Shown piece after piece: positions 17,332 to 25,446 of a DNA stretch of 64,000 nt. The first letter of the stretch is position 1. The number at the start of each line of letters is the position of its first letter. Source of the DNA: Croceitalea dokdonensis DOKDO 023 (lineage in GTDB: Bacteria > Bacteroidota > Bacteroidia > Flavobacteriales > Flavobacteriaceae); assembly GCF_001306415.1 (NCBI RefSeq), contig NZ_LDJX01000005.1:248001-312000 (forward strand). Direction: 5' to 3'. The translations under genes and the position numbers were made by a program. Under the pieces are notes generated by a model. It did not search any database. It had not been told where the DNA came from and worked only from the letters and a program-made list of their open reading frames with translations.

Positions 17332-18228
17332 TTAGCCATTAAGGGCGATAACCTGGTTCACCTTTTCGCCCAGCATATTTTTAAGCATGGTCTCTATGCC
17401 ATTTTTTAAGGTAAAGGTGGATGATGGACAGCCACTGCATGCCCCCTGCAAAATAACGTTCACAGTTTTACTGTCTTCCTCATAGGACTGGAAAAGGATG
17501 TTGCCCCCATCACTTGCCACGGCAGGTTTTACGTATTCCTCTAAAATATCAATAATTTGTTTTGAGGTGTCGTCGTAGACTTTTTCTTGGGTTTCCTTAT
17601 TGTCCAACTCATGTTTCTGTTGGATATAATCTGGGGCCACCACTTCTTTGCCCTCACTTAGAAAATCCCTGATGAACTCCCTGAGCTGCATGGTAATCTC
17701 CTCCCATTCCGCAACATCGTACTTGGTCACGGAAACATAGTTTTGGTCAAAGAACACCTCTTTTACAAAAGGGAAATGAAATAACTGCTTGGCCAGCTCG
17801 GAATGTTTGGCCTCATCGATATTTTTAAACTCAAAAATGGACGGTACTATGGCTTTGTTGGCAACAAACTTCATCACCCCGGGATTTGGGGTTACCTCTG
17901 CATATACCGTAATGGCCACTTTTTTCTGGGTAGCTTCCTCAATGACCACTGGTTCTCCAGCATTTAGGTATTCCACCAGTTGCTGTGCCACTTCATCCTT
18001 AACATCGTTCCACTGAACAATATCAAAACGTTCTATGGCAACGAAATTGCCGGAGATATAAACGGCCTTTACAAAGGGCAAGTAAAACAATTGTTGTGCC
18101 AAGGGAGACATTTTAGCCTCGTCTATATTGTTGTATTGATAGTTCTCCTTCACCAAAAAGTGGTTGGCCTCAAACTTTAGGATAGCTGGATTACTGGTTT
18201 CTTGCAGTGTGATATGATATTCTTTCAT
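17332..18228 (-). CDS. Nfu/NifU-type iron-sulfur cluster carrier with duplicated N-terminal domain
   Basis: A 298-residue protein. The C-terminal NifU domain (about 222-298) carries the cluster-binding CSGC (Cys264 and Cys267) in GACSGCPSSTFTL. Two tandem Nfu N-terminal domains precede it (about 4-95 and 105-197): each repeats the pattern ...NP(A/G)(I/V)(L/M)KF...NIDEAK.S.LA.QLF..PFVK.V. In the family, Nfu proteins pass 4Fe-4S clusters to client enzymes. It probably stands alone; dodecin lies 73 bases downstream on the same strand. Confidence 0.93.
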   Translation of the reverse strand: MKEYHITLQETSNPAILKFEANHFLVKENYQYNNIDEAKMSPLAQQLFYLPFVKAVYISGNFVAIERFDIVQWNDVKDEVAQQLVEYLNAGEPVVIEEATQKKVAITVYAEVTPNPGVMKFVANKAIVPSIFEFKNIDEAKHSELAKQLFHFPFVKEVFFDQNYVSVTKYDVAEWEEITMQLREFIRDFLSEGKEVVAPDYIQQKHELDNKETQEKVYDDTSKQIIDILEEYVKPAVASDGGNILFQSYEEDSKTVNVILQGACSGCPSSTFTLKNGIETMLKNMLGEKVNQVIALNG

Positions 18229-18352
18229 TGCTCGATTTTTTGCAAAAATACAACGGAATTATGGGTATCGAAAGACATAATAATCTTACATTTAAATCGT
18301 TATTAACGTTGGTTCCAACAACGAACGCAGAGCACATAGCCCCATATTGAAG

Positions 18353-19348
18353 ATGAAAAAGTTACTTCTACTATCCGTTTTCACCCTTTTTATTGTTTTT
18401 AAAAGCAATGCACAAGAGGGTATTCCAGTATATTTTGATTATTTGGCAGACAACTACTATTTGGTATACCCATCCATGGCCGGTATTGGCCAAGGGGGTA
18501 AAATACGCCTAACGGCCAGGCAGCAATGGTTTAGCGTGGATGAGGCACCTAACCTGCAAACTTTTAACGGCCATTTTAGGGTAGGCGAAAATAGTGGGGT
18601 TGGAGCCATATTGTTCAATGATAGCAATGGTTATCATTCCCAAACAGGGTTTAAGGCCACCTACGCGCACCACCTGCAATTAAGTGGTGATTTTAGAAGT
18701 TTAAACCAGCTGTCCTTTGGTCTTAGTGCTGGTGCCATTCTCAGTAGTTTGGATGAAACTGAATTTAGGTCCGTTATTCCAGATCCCATAATATCGGGAA
18801 CAAAAAATACCATCAGTTACTTTAATGTGGATTTGGGCGCCTCTTATAATTATCTGGAATTTTATGCCCATGTTGCGGTTCTTAACCTTTTGGGGACTGG
18901 CCGGGACCTATATACGGCCGCAGAATTTGATAATCTCAGAAGGTACCTATTTTCCGTGGGTCATATTTTTGGTAGGGGAGATTTTAGGGTAGAACCATCT
19001 GTGCTTTTTCAAATGACGGAATTCACGGAGGAACGCACCTTGGACGTTAACGCAAAAGTGTATAAAGATGTGGGCAACGCCACGGTATGGGGCGGTTTGT
19101 CCTATCGAAGAAGTTTTGACGGGGCCCAGTTTCAGCAAAATGGGACTTTTGGGGAGCAGCGCCTGCAGCTTATTACCCCTATCGCAGGTGTGAACATCAA
19201 TAGGTTTATGATTTCTTACAATTACTCGTATCAAATGGGTGATATCCGTTTTGATGATGGTGGTTTCCATCAAATAACCCTAGGTATAGATTTTGGGGAA
19301 CAACGCCAAAATCGATTCGACTGTTTCTGCCCGGCGGCCAATTATTAA
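18353..19348 (+). CDS. PorP/SprF family type IX secretion outer-membrane protein
   Basis: A 331-residue beta-barrel protein with a signal peptide (residues 1-20, ending SNAQ). It has the family layout: YFDYLADNYYLVYPSMAGIG near the N-terminus, repeated beta-strand pairs, and a terminal strand ITLGIDFGEQ. PorP/SprF proteins serve secretion or anchoring of T9SS type-B substrates. Here no substrate gene is adjacent. An in-frame TTG lies 6 bases upstream, but the ATG at 18353 is the natural start. The tail ends in a short Cys-containing FDCFCP segment. Confidence 0.88.
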   Translation: MKKLLLLSVFTLFIVFKSNAQEGIPVYFDYLADNYYLVYPSMAGIGQGGKIRLTARQQWFSVDEAPNLQTFNGHFRVGENSGVGAILFNDSNGYHSQTGFKATYAHHLQLSGDFRSLNQLSFGLSAGAILSSLDETEFRSVIPDPIISGTKNTISYFNVDLGASYNYLEFYAHVAVLNLLGTGRDLYTAAEFDNLRRYLFSVGHIFGRGDFRVEPSVLFQMTEFTEERTLDVNAKVYKDVGNATVWGGLSYRRSFDGAQFQQNGTFGEQRLQLITPIAGVNINRFMISYNYSYQMGDIRFDDGGFHQITLGIDFGEQRQNRFDCFCPAANY

Positions 19349-19376
19349 AAGCCCATCCTTATTAAGGGCAGGCTTT
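19348..19376. terminator. Possible bidirectional terminator between convergent genes
   Basis: An imperfect hairpin: AAAGCC and CCTT on the left arm pair with AAGG and GGCTTT on the right, with a small internal loop. It lies between the convergent PorP/SprF and vWA genes. T-rich flanks are short, so the call is tentative. Confidence 0.4.
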
Positions 19377-19397
19377 CAATAATGTTGGGTACTTTGC

Positions 19398-20573
19398 TTA
19401 CCATTTAAAATCTTTGGTGGCAGCCTGTTTTTTAATTGCGCTTAGCATCGCGTTTTCCAGTTTTCCATCTTCTTCTTTGGTGTGTTCTTCTATAAACTTT
19501 TGGCGTTTTGCATTTTGCTTTTGGATTGCTTGTTGAATTTGGGCACGCTCCGCTTTCTTTAATGTAATGTAGGCCTCTATTTCTTTTTCGGTTTTGTTTT
19601 TAAGAACTTCAGGAAGCTGTGATGGTTTTAAATCCGATAATGCTATTTGGTCCTTGTCATAAGCATCCACAAGGTCCCAACTTGCATTGTTGTACAATCT
19701 TGAGCTTTTGCTCACTGCTCTTTTTACGGCCACTTCCTTGGCTACGTATGCCGCCTCTGCATCCTGGGCAGACTGGGCCTCGTATTTCTTGGCGCCCAGG
19801 CTGCCATACTGGATATAGGTATTGTTCAATTTGTGGTTCAATTTTATGATTACCTCATCGTATGGCGTTTCTATGTGCACTATTTTTTTGTTTTGGTCTA
19901 TGGCCATGTATTCCCCGCCGGTAAGGGTTGCGCCGTCTTTCCAACTAGAGCGGATACCTTGTTCATAAGCGCCGCAGAAAATAGTATTGACCACTACATT
20001 CTTTTCCTTTGCCTGCGTTGCAGCGTCCTTGTAGTTAAGTTTTCCTTGGGTAAAAGGTTCGTTTCCAGCAATAAAGATTAGCTTAAGGTCATCCTCGTTT
20101 TTACCCCATTGTAACTGTTCTAGGGATTTATGGATTACCTCGCCACAGTACTCCTCCCCGCCATTGGTGCTCAATGAAAATAGTTTTTCCGAAATCAGGT
20201 CCAAGTCCCCGCTAAAGTTCAATACCTGTCTCATATACCCTTCTGTGGAGGCCAGGTCATCATTACCGTACTCATAAAGCGCTATTTGTAACTCTGGTCT
20301 GCTTTCATTGGCACACTTGGCATAGGAAAACTCGTTTACGATATCCCAAAGTTGGGATTTGGCTTGGTTGATCAAGCCATCCATACTATTGCTCGTATCT
20401 AGTAAAAGAGCAATTTTCACATATTGTTTTTTGGGTTTGTCTTTTTGCAATTCGGCGAGGGTTGTACTGGTTGTATTGGTCTGGTCATCCATGGCGTTGC
20501 CGCTGTTGGCATAAATGGCTCCTATTAATAAGGTGAACAGCCCAAATAGCGTAAAATTTATCTTAGTTTTCAT
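19398..20573 (-). CDS. Secreted von Willebrand factor type A domain protein
   Basis: A 391-residue protein with a signal peptide (about 1-26). A vWA domain begins at KIALLLDTSNSMDGL (about 53-67), where DTSNS is a complete MIDAS DxSxS motif, and continues to about residue 245. The C-terminal third is helical, basic and rich in Lys/Gln/Glu (a possible coiled coil at 325-370). vWA domains mediate metal-dependent protein binding; the partner is not evident here. It converges with the PorP/SprF gene. Confidence 0.85.
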   Translation of the reverse strand: MKTKINFTLFGLFTLLIGAIYANSGNAMDDQTNTTSTTLAELQKDKPKKQYVKIALLLDTSNSMDGLINQAKSQLWDIVNEFSYAKCANESRPELQIALYEYGNDDLASTEGYMRQVLNFSGDLDLISEKLFSLSTNGGEEYCGEVIHKSLEQLQWGKNEDDLKLIFIAGNEPFTQGKLNYKDAATQAKEKNVVVNTIFCGAYEQGIRSSWKDGATLTGGEYMAIDQNKKIVHIETPYDEVIIKLNHKLNNTYIQYGSLGAKKYEAQSAQDAEAAYVAKEVAVKRAVSKSSRLYNNASWDLVDAYDKDQIALSDLKPSQLPEVLKNKTEKEIEAYITLKKAERAQIQQAIQKQNAKRQKFIEEHTKEEDGKLENAMLSAIKKQAATKDFKW

Positions 20574-20586
20574 CTTTTAATTTTTT

Positions 20587-20778
20587 TTATTTATCGTCAA
20601 AGCTATGGGTGTCGGATAGGCCGTAAAACTTAAAATGAGTGACCGGGCCATTTGGTTGAGTGATGGTAATCCTACATTTAGCTAAGGGTGGTTTTTTAGT
20701 GATTTTATACCGCTTTTTGGCATTTACGCATTTTTCAAACCGCTTGAAATCAACTAAGTTTACGGACTTGAATGTCAT
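20587..20778 (-). CDS. Doubtful small ORF upstream of the vWA gene
   Basis: A 63-codon frame without a recognised domain. It ends 13 bases before the vWA start and overlaps the divergent histidine kinase start by 7 bases. A good TAnnTTTG box on the same strand lies inside its 3' end and would serve the vWA gene, which argues that this stretch is a promoter region, not a gene. The translation is basic, with no signal peptide or motif. Confidence 0.15.
   Translation of the reverse strand: MTFKSVNLVDFKRFEKCVNAKKRYKITKKPPLAKCRITITQPNGPVTHFKFYGLSDTHSFDDK
20598..20605 (-). promoter_or_regulatory. Bacteroidota -7 box for the vWA gene
   Basis: The minus strand reads TAGCTTTG, an exact match to the TAnnTTTG element, 24 bases before the vWA start codon. 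The expected upstream TTTG is only weakly matched (AGTTTTA at the right distance), so this is a moderate prediction. Confidence 0.45.
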
Positions 20779-22973
20779 ACATGATCAGGAATTTTAACAT
20801 GTTGATTTTTCTTGTTTGGAGTGTTTTGCTACTTGGGCAATATCAAAACAAACAAGAAGCTATAGACCTTAAAGGTGCCGTTAGGGGGAAGGAAAACTAC
20901 ACCCCCATTTCTGATGTGGAAGTTTCTACCAATAGGGGTATCTATACCACTACAAACGCTTTGGGGGAGTTTAGGATTAAGGTTTATAAAGGAGATATCC
21001 TATTTTTTAGAAGCAGCGAGTTTGAGATGGTGGAGCATAGGGTTACCTCAGATGAGGACGTTATTGTTGAGGTTGAGAATTACGGGGCCGCGTCACAACG
21101 CATTGCCAATTTGGACAAACAGCAAGAAATGTATACGCGAGCTTTGGACTCCGCCCGGTATTACAAGAAATTGGATATTGAAAAAAGCACGGATTTTGTC
21201 GCGGAGGCCATAGCATCCATGGGTGCTAAAACGGATAAAAAGGAGCTAGCTGCCGCATTGGCTATCCTTGGGGAGGTTTTTTTATACCATAAACAGTACG
21301 ATTTGGCCATATCCAACTTCCAGGATGCTACCAAGGCCAGTAAGACGGTGGCCACCACCCTTTTATTGGGTGAGGCTTATGTCATGAACCAGCAATTTGT
21401 AGACGCTAGGGAGACCTTGGAACCCCTTAAAAAACTAAAACGCTTGGTTCCTTACCAACGGATAGCCCTTTATGAATTGCTTGGTGACACCTTTAACGGG
21501 CTTGGTAACCTAAAAACTGCGTTGGAGTTTTATAGGGAAGGTCTAAAAGTGGCAGAAAAAAACCAGGTTTCGCCCAAGGTCATCGACCTTAATTCCAAAA
21601 TTGCAGCTGCTTACGCTGCTGCCGATAGGGACATAGAGGCGCAAGGATATTTTGACAATTCTTTACAACTCTCCAAAAAACAAAACCCGCAACGTGCCAT
21701 ATTGGAAAGTGAAAAAGTGGCCGATTTCTATAACCAGTCCAACCGTTTTGATGACGAGATAAAATTAAGGAAGCAAACCCTTAAGGAGCTGAGCCAATTG
21801 CCCGGTGAACCCAAAGTAAAGAAACGTGCGGCACCGGATTTAGATTCCATAACCTCTCAGCGCATCAATTATAAAATAGCCAACGCCTATATTTCACAAG
21901 ACAGACTTAATGAAGCCATTCCTTTCTTGGAGCGCAGTATTGTAGAAGCGGACAAGGAGGATGACCTTGTGGTACAAAAGGACGCTACCAGAAAGTTGTC
22001 CGAGGTTTATCGGTACCAAGGAAATATTGAAAAAGCATTTGAAAATTACCAGAAATATGGTGCCATAGTGGATACCCTATACATTAAAAAAGAACAGGAA
22101 ATATCTAGGTTGGCACGTTTAAACCGTCAAATTACCTCCAACCAAAACCGTATTAGCAGTTTAGAACAGGAACGGGAATTGTCCCAAAGCAAATACAGTC
22201 TTGCCCTAACGGAGCAACAACTTTTTGAGGAAAGTAACAAGCGCCAAAAATGGCTTATCTATTCCTTAATGTTTGGGATGTTGCTTTTTGCCCTGGCCGC
22301 TTTTCTATACTACCGTACCAACCAGCAACAGAAATTGGCCAACAACCTATTGGCCTTAAAATCATTACGGAGCCAAATGAACCCGCATTTTATCTTTAAT
22401 GCCCTTAATTCGGTCAACAATTATATCGCCAAGAGTGATGAGCGTTCCGCCAATAGGTTTTTAAGCGAATTTTCTTTGCTGATGCGCACCGTGCTGGAGA
22501 ATTCGGAGGAGGATTTTATTCCACTTTCCAAAGAACTGGAACTGTTGCAGCTCTATGTAAAATTGGAGCATTCCCGTTTTCCTGAAAAGTTTGATTATGA
22601 GGTCAAGATAGATGAAAACGTGGCCATAAATGCCTTTGAAATTCCACCAATGTTGTTGCAACCCTACATAGAAAATGCCATTTGGCACGGTCTGCGTTAC
22701 AAAGAGACCAAGGGTTTTCTTAACATCGTTGTGAGTGCAATTACGGAAAAGATGCTTAACATAGAGGTGATTGATAACGGCATCGGCAGAAAAAAATCCG
22801 CGGAACTTAAGACCCAAAACCAAAAAAAACAGCGTTCCAAAGGTATGGGCAATATTAAAAAACGCATCGCTATTTTAAATGATATGTACAAAAATAAAGT
22901 AGAGGTTTCCATTAATGATTACAAGGAAGATGGCACAGGTACAAGGGTAGTTTTAAAACTGAAAAGGGACTAA
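20772..22973 (+). CDS. LytS-type sensor histidine kinase with carboxypeptidase-regulatory-like and TPR sensor region
   Basis: A 733-residue kinase. Order: signal or anchor (10-24), a carboxypeptidase-regulatory-like beta domain (about 33-95: LKGAVRGKENYTPISDVEVSTN), a series of TPR-like helices (about 125-430), a coiled coil (about 440-490), one membrane helix (494-516), then His_kinase (PF06580 type) with QMNPHFIFNALNS (phospho-acceptor His539) and an ATPase domain with the N box IENAIWHGL and DNGIGR. The TPR region should be periplasmic. The partner regulator lies 9 bases downstream. Start taken as the ATG at 20772; 20781 is possible. Confidence 0.92.
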   Translation: MSYMIRNFNMLIFLVWSVLLLGQYQNKQEAIDLKGAVRGKENYTPISDVEVSTNRGIYTTTNALGEFRIKVYKGDILFFRSSEFEMVEHRVTSDEDVIVEVENYGAASQRIANLDKQQEMYTRALDSARYYKKLDIEKSTDFVAEAIASMGAKTDKKELAAALAILGEVFLYHKQYDLAISNFQDATKASKTVATTLLLGEAYVMNQQFVDARETLEPLKKLKRLVPYQRIALYELLGDTFNGLGNLKTALEFYREGLKVAEKNQVSPKVIDLNSKIAAAYAAADRDIEAQGYFDNSLQLSKKQNPQRAILESEKVADFYNQSNRFDDEIKLRKQTLKELSQLPGEPKVKKRAAPDLDSITSQRINYKIANAYISQDRLNEAIPFLERSIVEADKEDDLVVQKDATRKLSEVYRYQGNIEKAFENYQKYGAIVDTLYIKKEQEISRLARLNRQITSNQNRISSLEQERELSQSKYSLALTEQQLFEESNKRQKWLIYSLMFGMLLFALAAFLYYRTNQQQKLANNLLALKSLRSQMNPHFIFNALNSVNNYIAKSDERSANRFLSEFSLLMRTVLENSEEDFIPLSKELELLQLYVKLEHSRFPEKFDYEVKIDENVAINAFEIPPMLLQPYIENAIWHGLRYKETKGFLNIVVSAITEKMLNIEVIDNGIGRKKSAELKTQNQKKQRSKGMGNIKKRIAILNDMYKNKVEVSINDYKEDGTGTRVVLKLKRD

Positions 22974-22982
22974 AATAGGCTT

Positions 22983-23714
22983 ATGGAATTAAAAACGATC
23001 ATAGTGGAAGATGAGGCAAATAGTAGGGAAATCCTACGGAATTATTTGCATAAATATTGCAGTAATGTGGACATTGTAGGCGAGGCCGCTTCCATAAAGG
23101 AGGGATTGGACTTAATTGAACTTCACCAGCCAGATTTGGTTTTTTTAGATGTGGAAATGCCCTTTGGTAACGCTTTTGACCTATTGGACCAAGTGCCGGA
23201 TAGAACGTTTGAAACCGTTTTCGTGACCGCATATAACCACTATGCCATGGAGGCATTGAACACCCATGCGGCCTATTATCTAATGAAGCCCATAAATATT
23301 GATGAGCTTGTTAAGGCCGTGGCTTATGTGGCAGAGGTAAAAGAAGGGGAAAATGCGCTGGAAGGTAAAGTGTTGCCTGCCAAATTAAAGCGTGCAGAAG
23401 GGAAAATCACCTTGCCACAACAAGATGGGTTCCAAGTTTTAGAGGTGGCCGACATTTATTTTTGTAAGGCCGATGATAACTATACGGAAATCTATTTGGA
23501 ACATAAAAAAATATTGGTGAGCAAAACCTTAAAGTATTTTGAGGAAGCGTTGCGGGAGTTTCCTTTTGCTAGAATACATAAGTCCTATTTGGTGAATGTA
23601 AACGAAATTGTAAAGTATAAAAAAGGCAAGGGCGGTAGTGTAATTTTATCCAATGGAAAGGAGCTATCCGTTTCTGCATCCAGAAAGTCCGAGTTATTGG
23701 GGTATTATAAATAG
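22983..23714 (+). CDS. LytTR-family response regulator
   Basis: A 243-residue regulator. The receiver domain (1-120) has the acidic pair Glu9-Asp10, phospho-acceptor Asp56 (FLDVEMP), Thr82 and Lys102. A LytTR DNA-binding domain follows (about 140-240), with VADIYFCKADDNYTEIYL and FARIHKSYLVNVNEI segments. It pairs with the LytS-type kinase immediately upstream (9-base gap). LytTR regulators bind direct-repeat operators; the targets cannot be told from this window. Confidence 0.94.
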   Translation: MELKTIIVEDEANSREILRNYLHKYCSNVDIVGEAASIKEGLDLIELHQPDLVFLDVEMPFGNAFDLLDQVPDRTFETVFVTAYNHYAMEALNTHAAYYLMKPINIDELVKAVAYVAEVKEGENALEGKVLPAKLKRAEGKITLPQQDGFQVLEVADIYFCKADDNYTEIYLEHKKILVSKTLKYFEEALREFPFARIHKSYLVNVNEIVKYKKGKGGSVILSNGKELSVSASRKSELLGYYK

Positions 23715-23746
23715 CGTTAAAAAAAAATCCAAACCAGTTCAACATC

Positions 23747-24256
23747 ATGATAACATATACCATCAACGGAAAAAGTCCACAAATTGGGAAAGATTGTTTT
23801 ATTGCGGAAAACGCCACCTTGGTAGGGGACATTGTCATGGGAGCGGAATGTAGCGTTTGGTTCAATGCAGTTTTACGGGGGGATGTCCACTTTATAAAAA
23901 TGGGCAACCGGGTAAATGTGCAAGATGGCGCGGTAGTGCATTGTACGTACCAAAAGTCCCCGACCACCATTGGCAATAATGTTTCCATTGGGCATAATGC
24001 CATAGTCCATGGCTGTACCATAAAAGATAACGTGCTAGTGGGCATGGGTGCCATTATTATGGATGACTGCGTCATAGAGAGCAACGCCATTATTGCCGCA
24101 GGGGCAGTGGTGACCAAAGGGACCCATGTTCCATCCGGAACGGTATTCGCAGGAATGCCAGCAAGGAAAATCAAGGAAGTGGATGAGGCATTGAGCAAGG
24201 GAGAAATTGACCGTATTGCAAGAAACTACGTAACATATAGTAGCTGGTTTAAATAG
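23747..24256 (+). CDS. Gamma-class carbonic anhydrase family protein
   Basis: A 169-residue left-handed beta-helix protein of hexapeptide repeats. The three zinc-ligand histidines of gamma carbonic anhydrases are present: His65 (GAVVHC), His83 and His88 (IGHNAIVHG). Short family members (CaiE/YrdA/PaaY type) may have weak or no carbonic anhydrase activity, so the reaction is not certain. It follows the response regulator by 32 bases, without an obvious functional link. Confidence 0.92.
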   Translation: MITYTINGKSPQIGKDCFIAENATLVGDIVMGAECSVWFNAVLRGDVHFIKMGNRVNVQDGAVVHCTYQKSPTTIGNNVSIGHNAIVHGCTIKDNVLVGMGAIIMDDCVIESNAIIAAGAVVTKGTHVPSGTVFAGMPARKIKEVDEALSKGEIDRIARNYVTYSSWFK

Positions 24257-24419
24257 CATCATTAACCTGGTTAATACTTTTTGGATCAAAGCGAAATGCT
24301 GCAATTGTTTTAGCCAGTTTAAAAAAGTTGAATGGACATTATTATTAAAACTGAACCAAATCCGCATTGGGGCATGGTATGCCGCTAATTGTGTATTTTC
24401 GTACCATAAAATACCATGA

Positions 24420-25304
24420 ATGAACGCATATATCTTTCCCGGACAGGGTGCCCAATTTGTTGGAATGGGGCTAGACCTTTATGAGAACCATCCAAAAGCC
24501 CAAGAGTTGTTTGAAGCGGCAAATGAAATCCTTGGTTTTTCCATAACGGATATCATGTTTGAAGGGACATCGGAAGATTTAAAACAAACCAAGGTTACCC
24601 AACCTGCCATTTTTCTGCACTCGGTCATTTTGAGCAAAGTGTTGGGAGATACCTTTAAACCAGATATGGTGGCCGGCCATTCCTTGGGGGAGTTTTCTGC
24701 CTTGGCGGCCACAGGTTGCCTTAGCTTTGAGGATGGCCTACAGCTAGTGGCAAAGCGGGCGCAGTACATGCAAAAAGCGTGCGAAGCGCAATCCAGCACC
24801 ATGGCGGCAGTACTTGGTCTGGAAGACGCAGTGGTAGAAAAAATTTGCCAAGAAACCCCGGGGGTTGTGGTGCCCGCCAATTACAACTGTCCCGGGCAAC
24901 TTGTCATTTCTGGGGAACTGGAGGCTGTGAACCTTGCCTGTGAAAATTTAAAGGAAGCTGGTGCTAGGCGCGCACTTTTGTTGCCCGTGGGGGGGGCGTT
25001 CCATTCGCCATTAATGGAGCCTGCAAGGGAAGCTTTGGCCGCGGCCATCAATGCGACCGCTTTCCAGGAACCAACTTGCCCCATCTATCAAAATGTGACC
25101 ACAACGGCCGTAACCTCCCCCGAGGACATAAAAACCAACTTAATTGCCCAATTGACCGCTCCCGTAAAATGGACCCAGAGTGTACGGCAGATGGTTGCGG
25201 ACGGTGCCAAACATTTCACGGAGGTAGGGCCTGGGAAAGTACTCCAAGGATTGGTAGGAAAAATAGAACGCAAGGTGGAAACTGCTTCGGCATCCGTGGC
25301 CTAA
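24420..25304 (+). CDS. fabD: Malonyl CoA-acyl carrier protein transacylase FabD
   Basis: A 294-residue transacylase that loads malonyl groups onto ACP for fatty acid synthesis. The sequence shows the start IFPGQGAQFVGMG, the nucleophile Ser88 in GHSLG (86-90), Arg113 and the catalytic His195 in GGAFHSPLM. The length is typical. Two ATGs overlap at the start; the one at 24420 is in frame. No other fatty acid synthesis gene is adjacent. Confidence 0.96.
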   Translation: MNAYIFPGQGAQFVGMGLDLYENHPKAQELFEAANEILGFSITDIMFEGTSEDLKQTKVTQPAIFLHSVILSKVLGDTFKPDMVAGHSLGEFSALAATGCLSFEDGLQLVAKRAQYMQKACEAQSSTMAAVLGLEDAVVEKICQETPGVVVPANYNCPGQLVISGELEAVNLACENLKEAGARRALLLPVGGAFHSPLMEPAREALAAAINATAFQEPTCPIYQNVTTTAVTSPEDIKTNLIAQLTAPVKWTQSVRQMVADGAKHFTEVGPGKVLQGLVGKIERKVETASASVA

Positions 25305-25446
25305 GGGGATTCAGGTATTTTAACTAAGATATGTAAGATTTAACCCATGATTTTATGGGTTTGCTACATATTTTAGTAATATTGCCCGTCTCCCTTTGGA
25401 GCAGCTGAATTTTTAGGAAAAGCCTAAAAACCAAAGCACTAGCCTC

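Noticed and set aside
20587-20778. Small minus-strand ORF as a confident gene
   Set aside because: An exact -7 box for the vWA gene lies inside its 3' end, it overlaps the divergent kinase start, and it has no recognisable feature. Kept only as a low-confidence entry.
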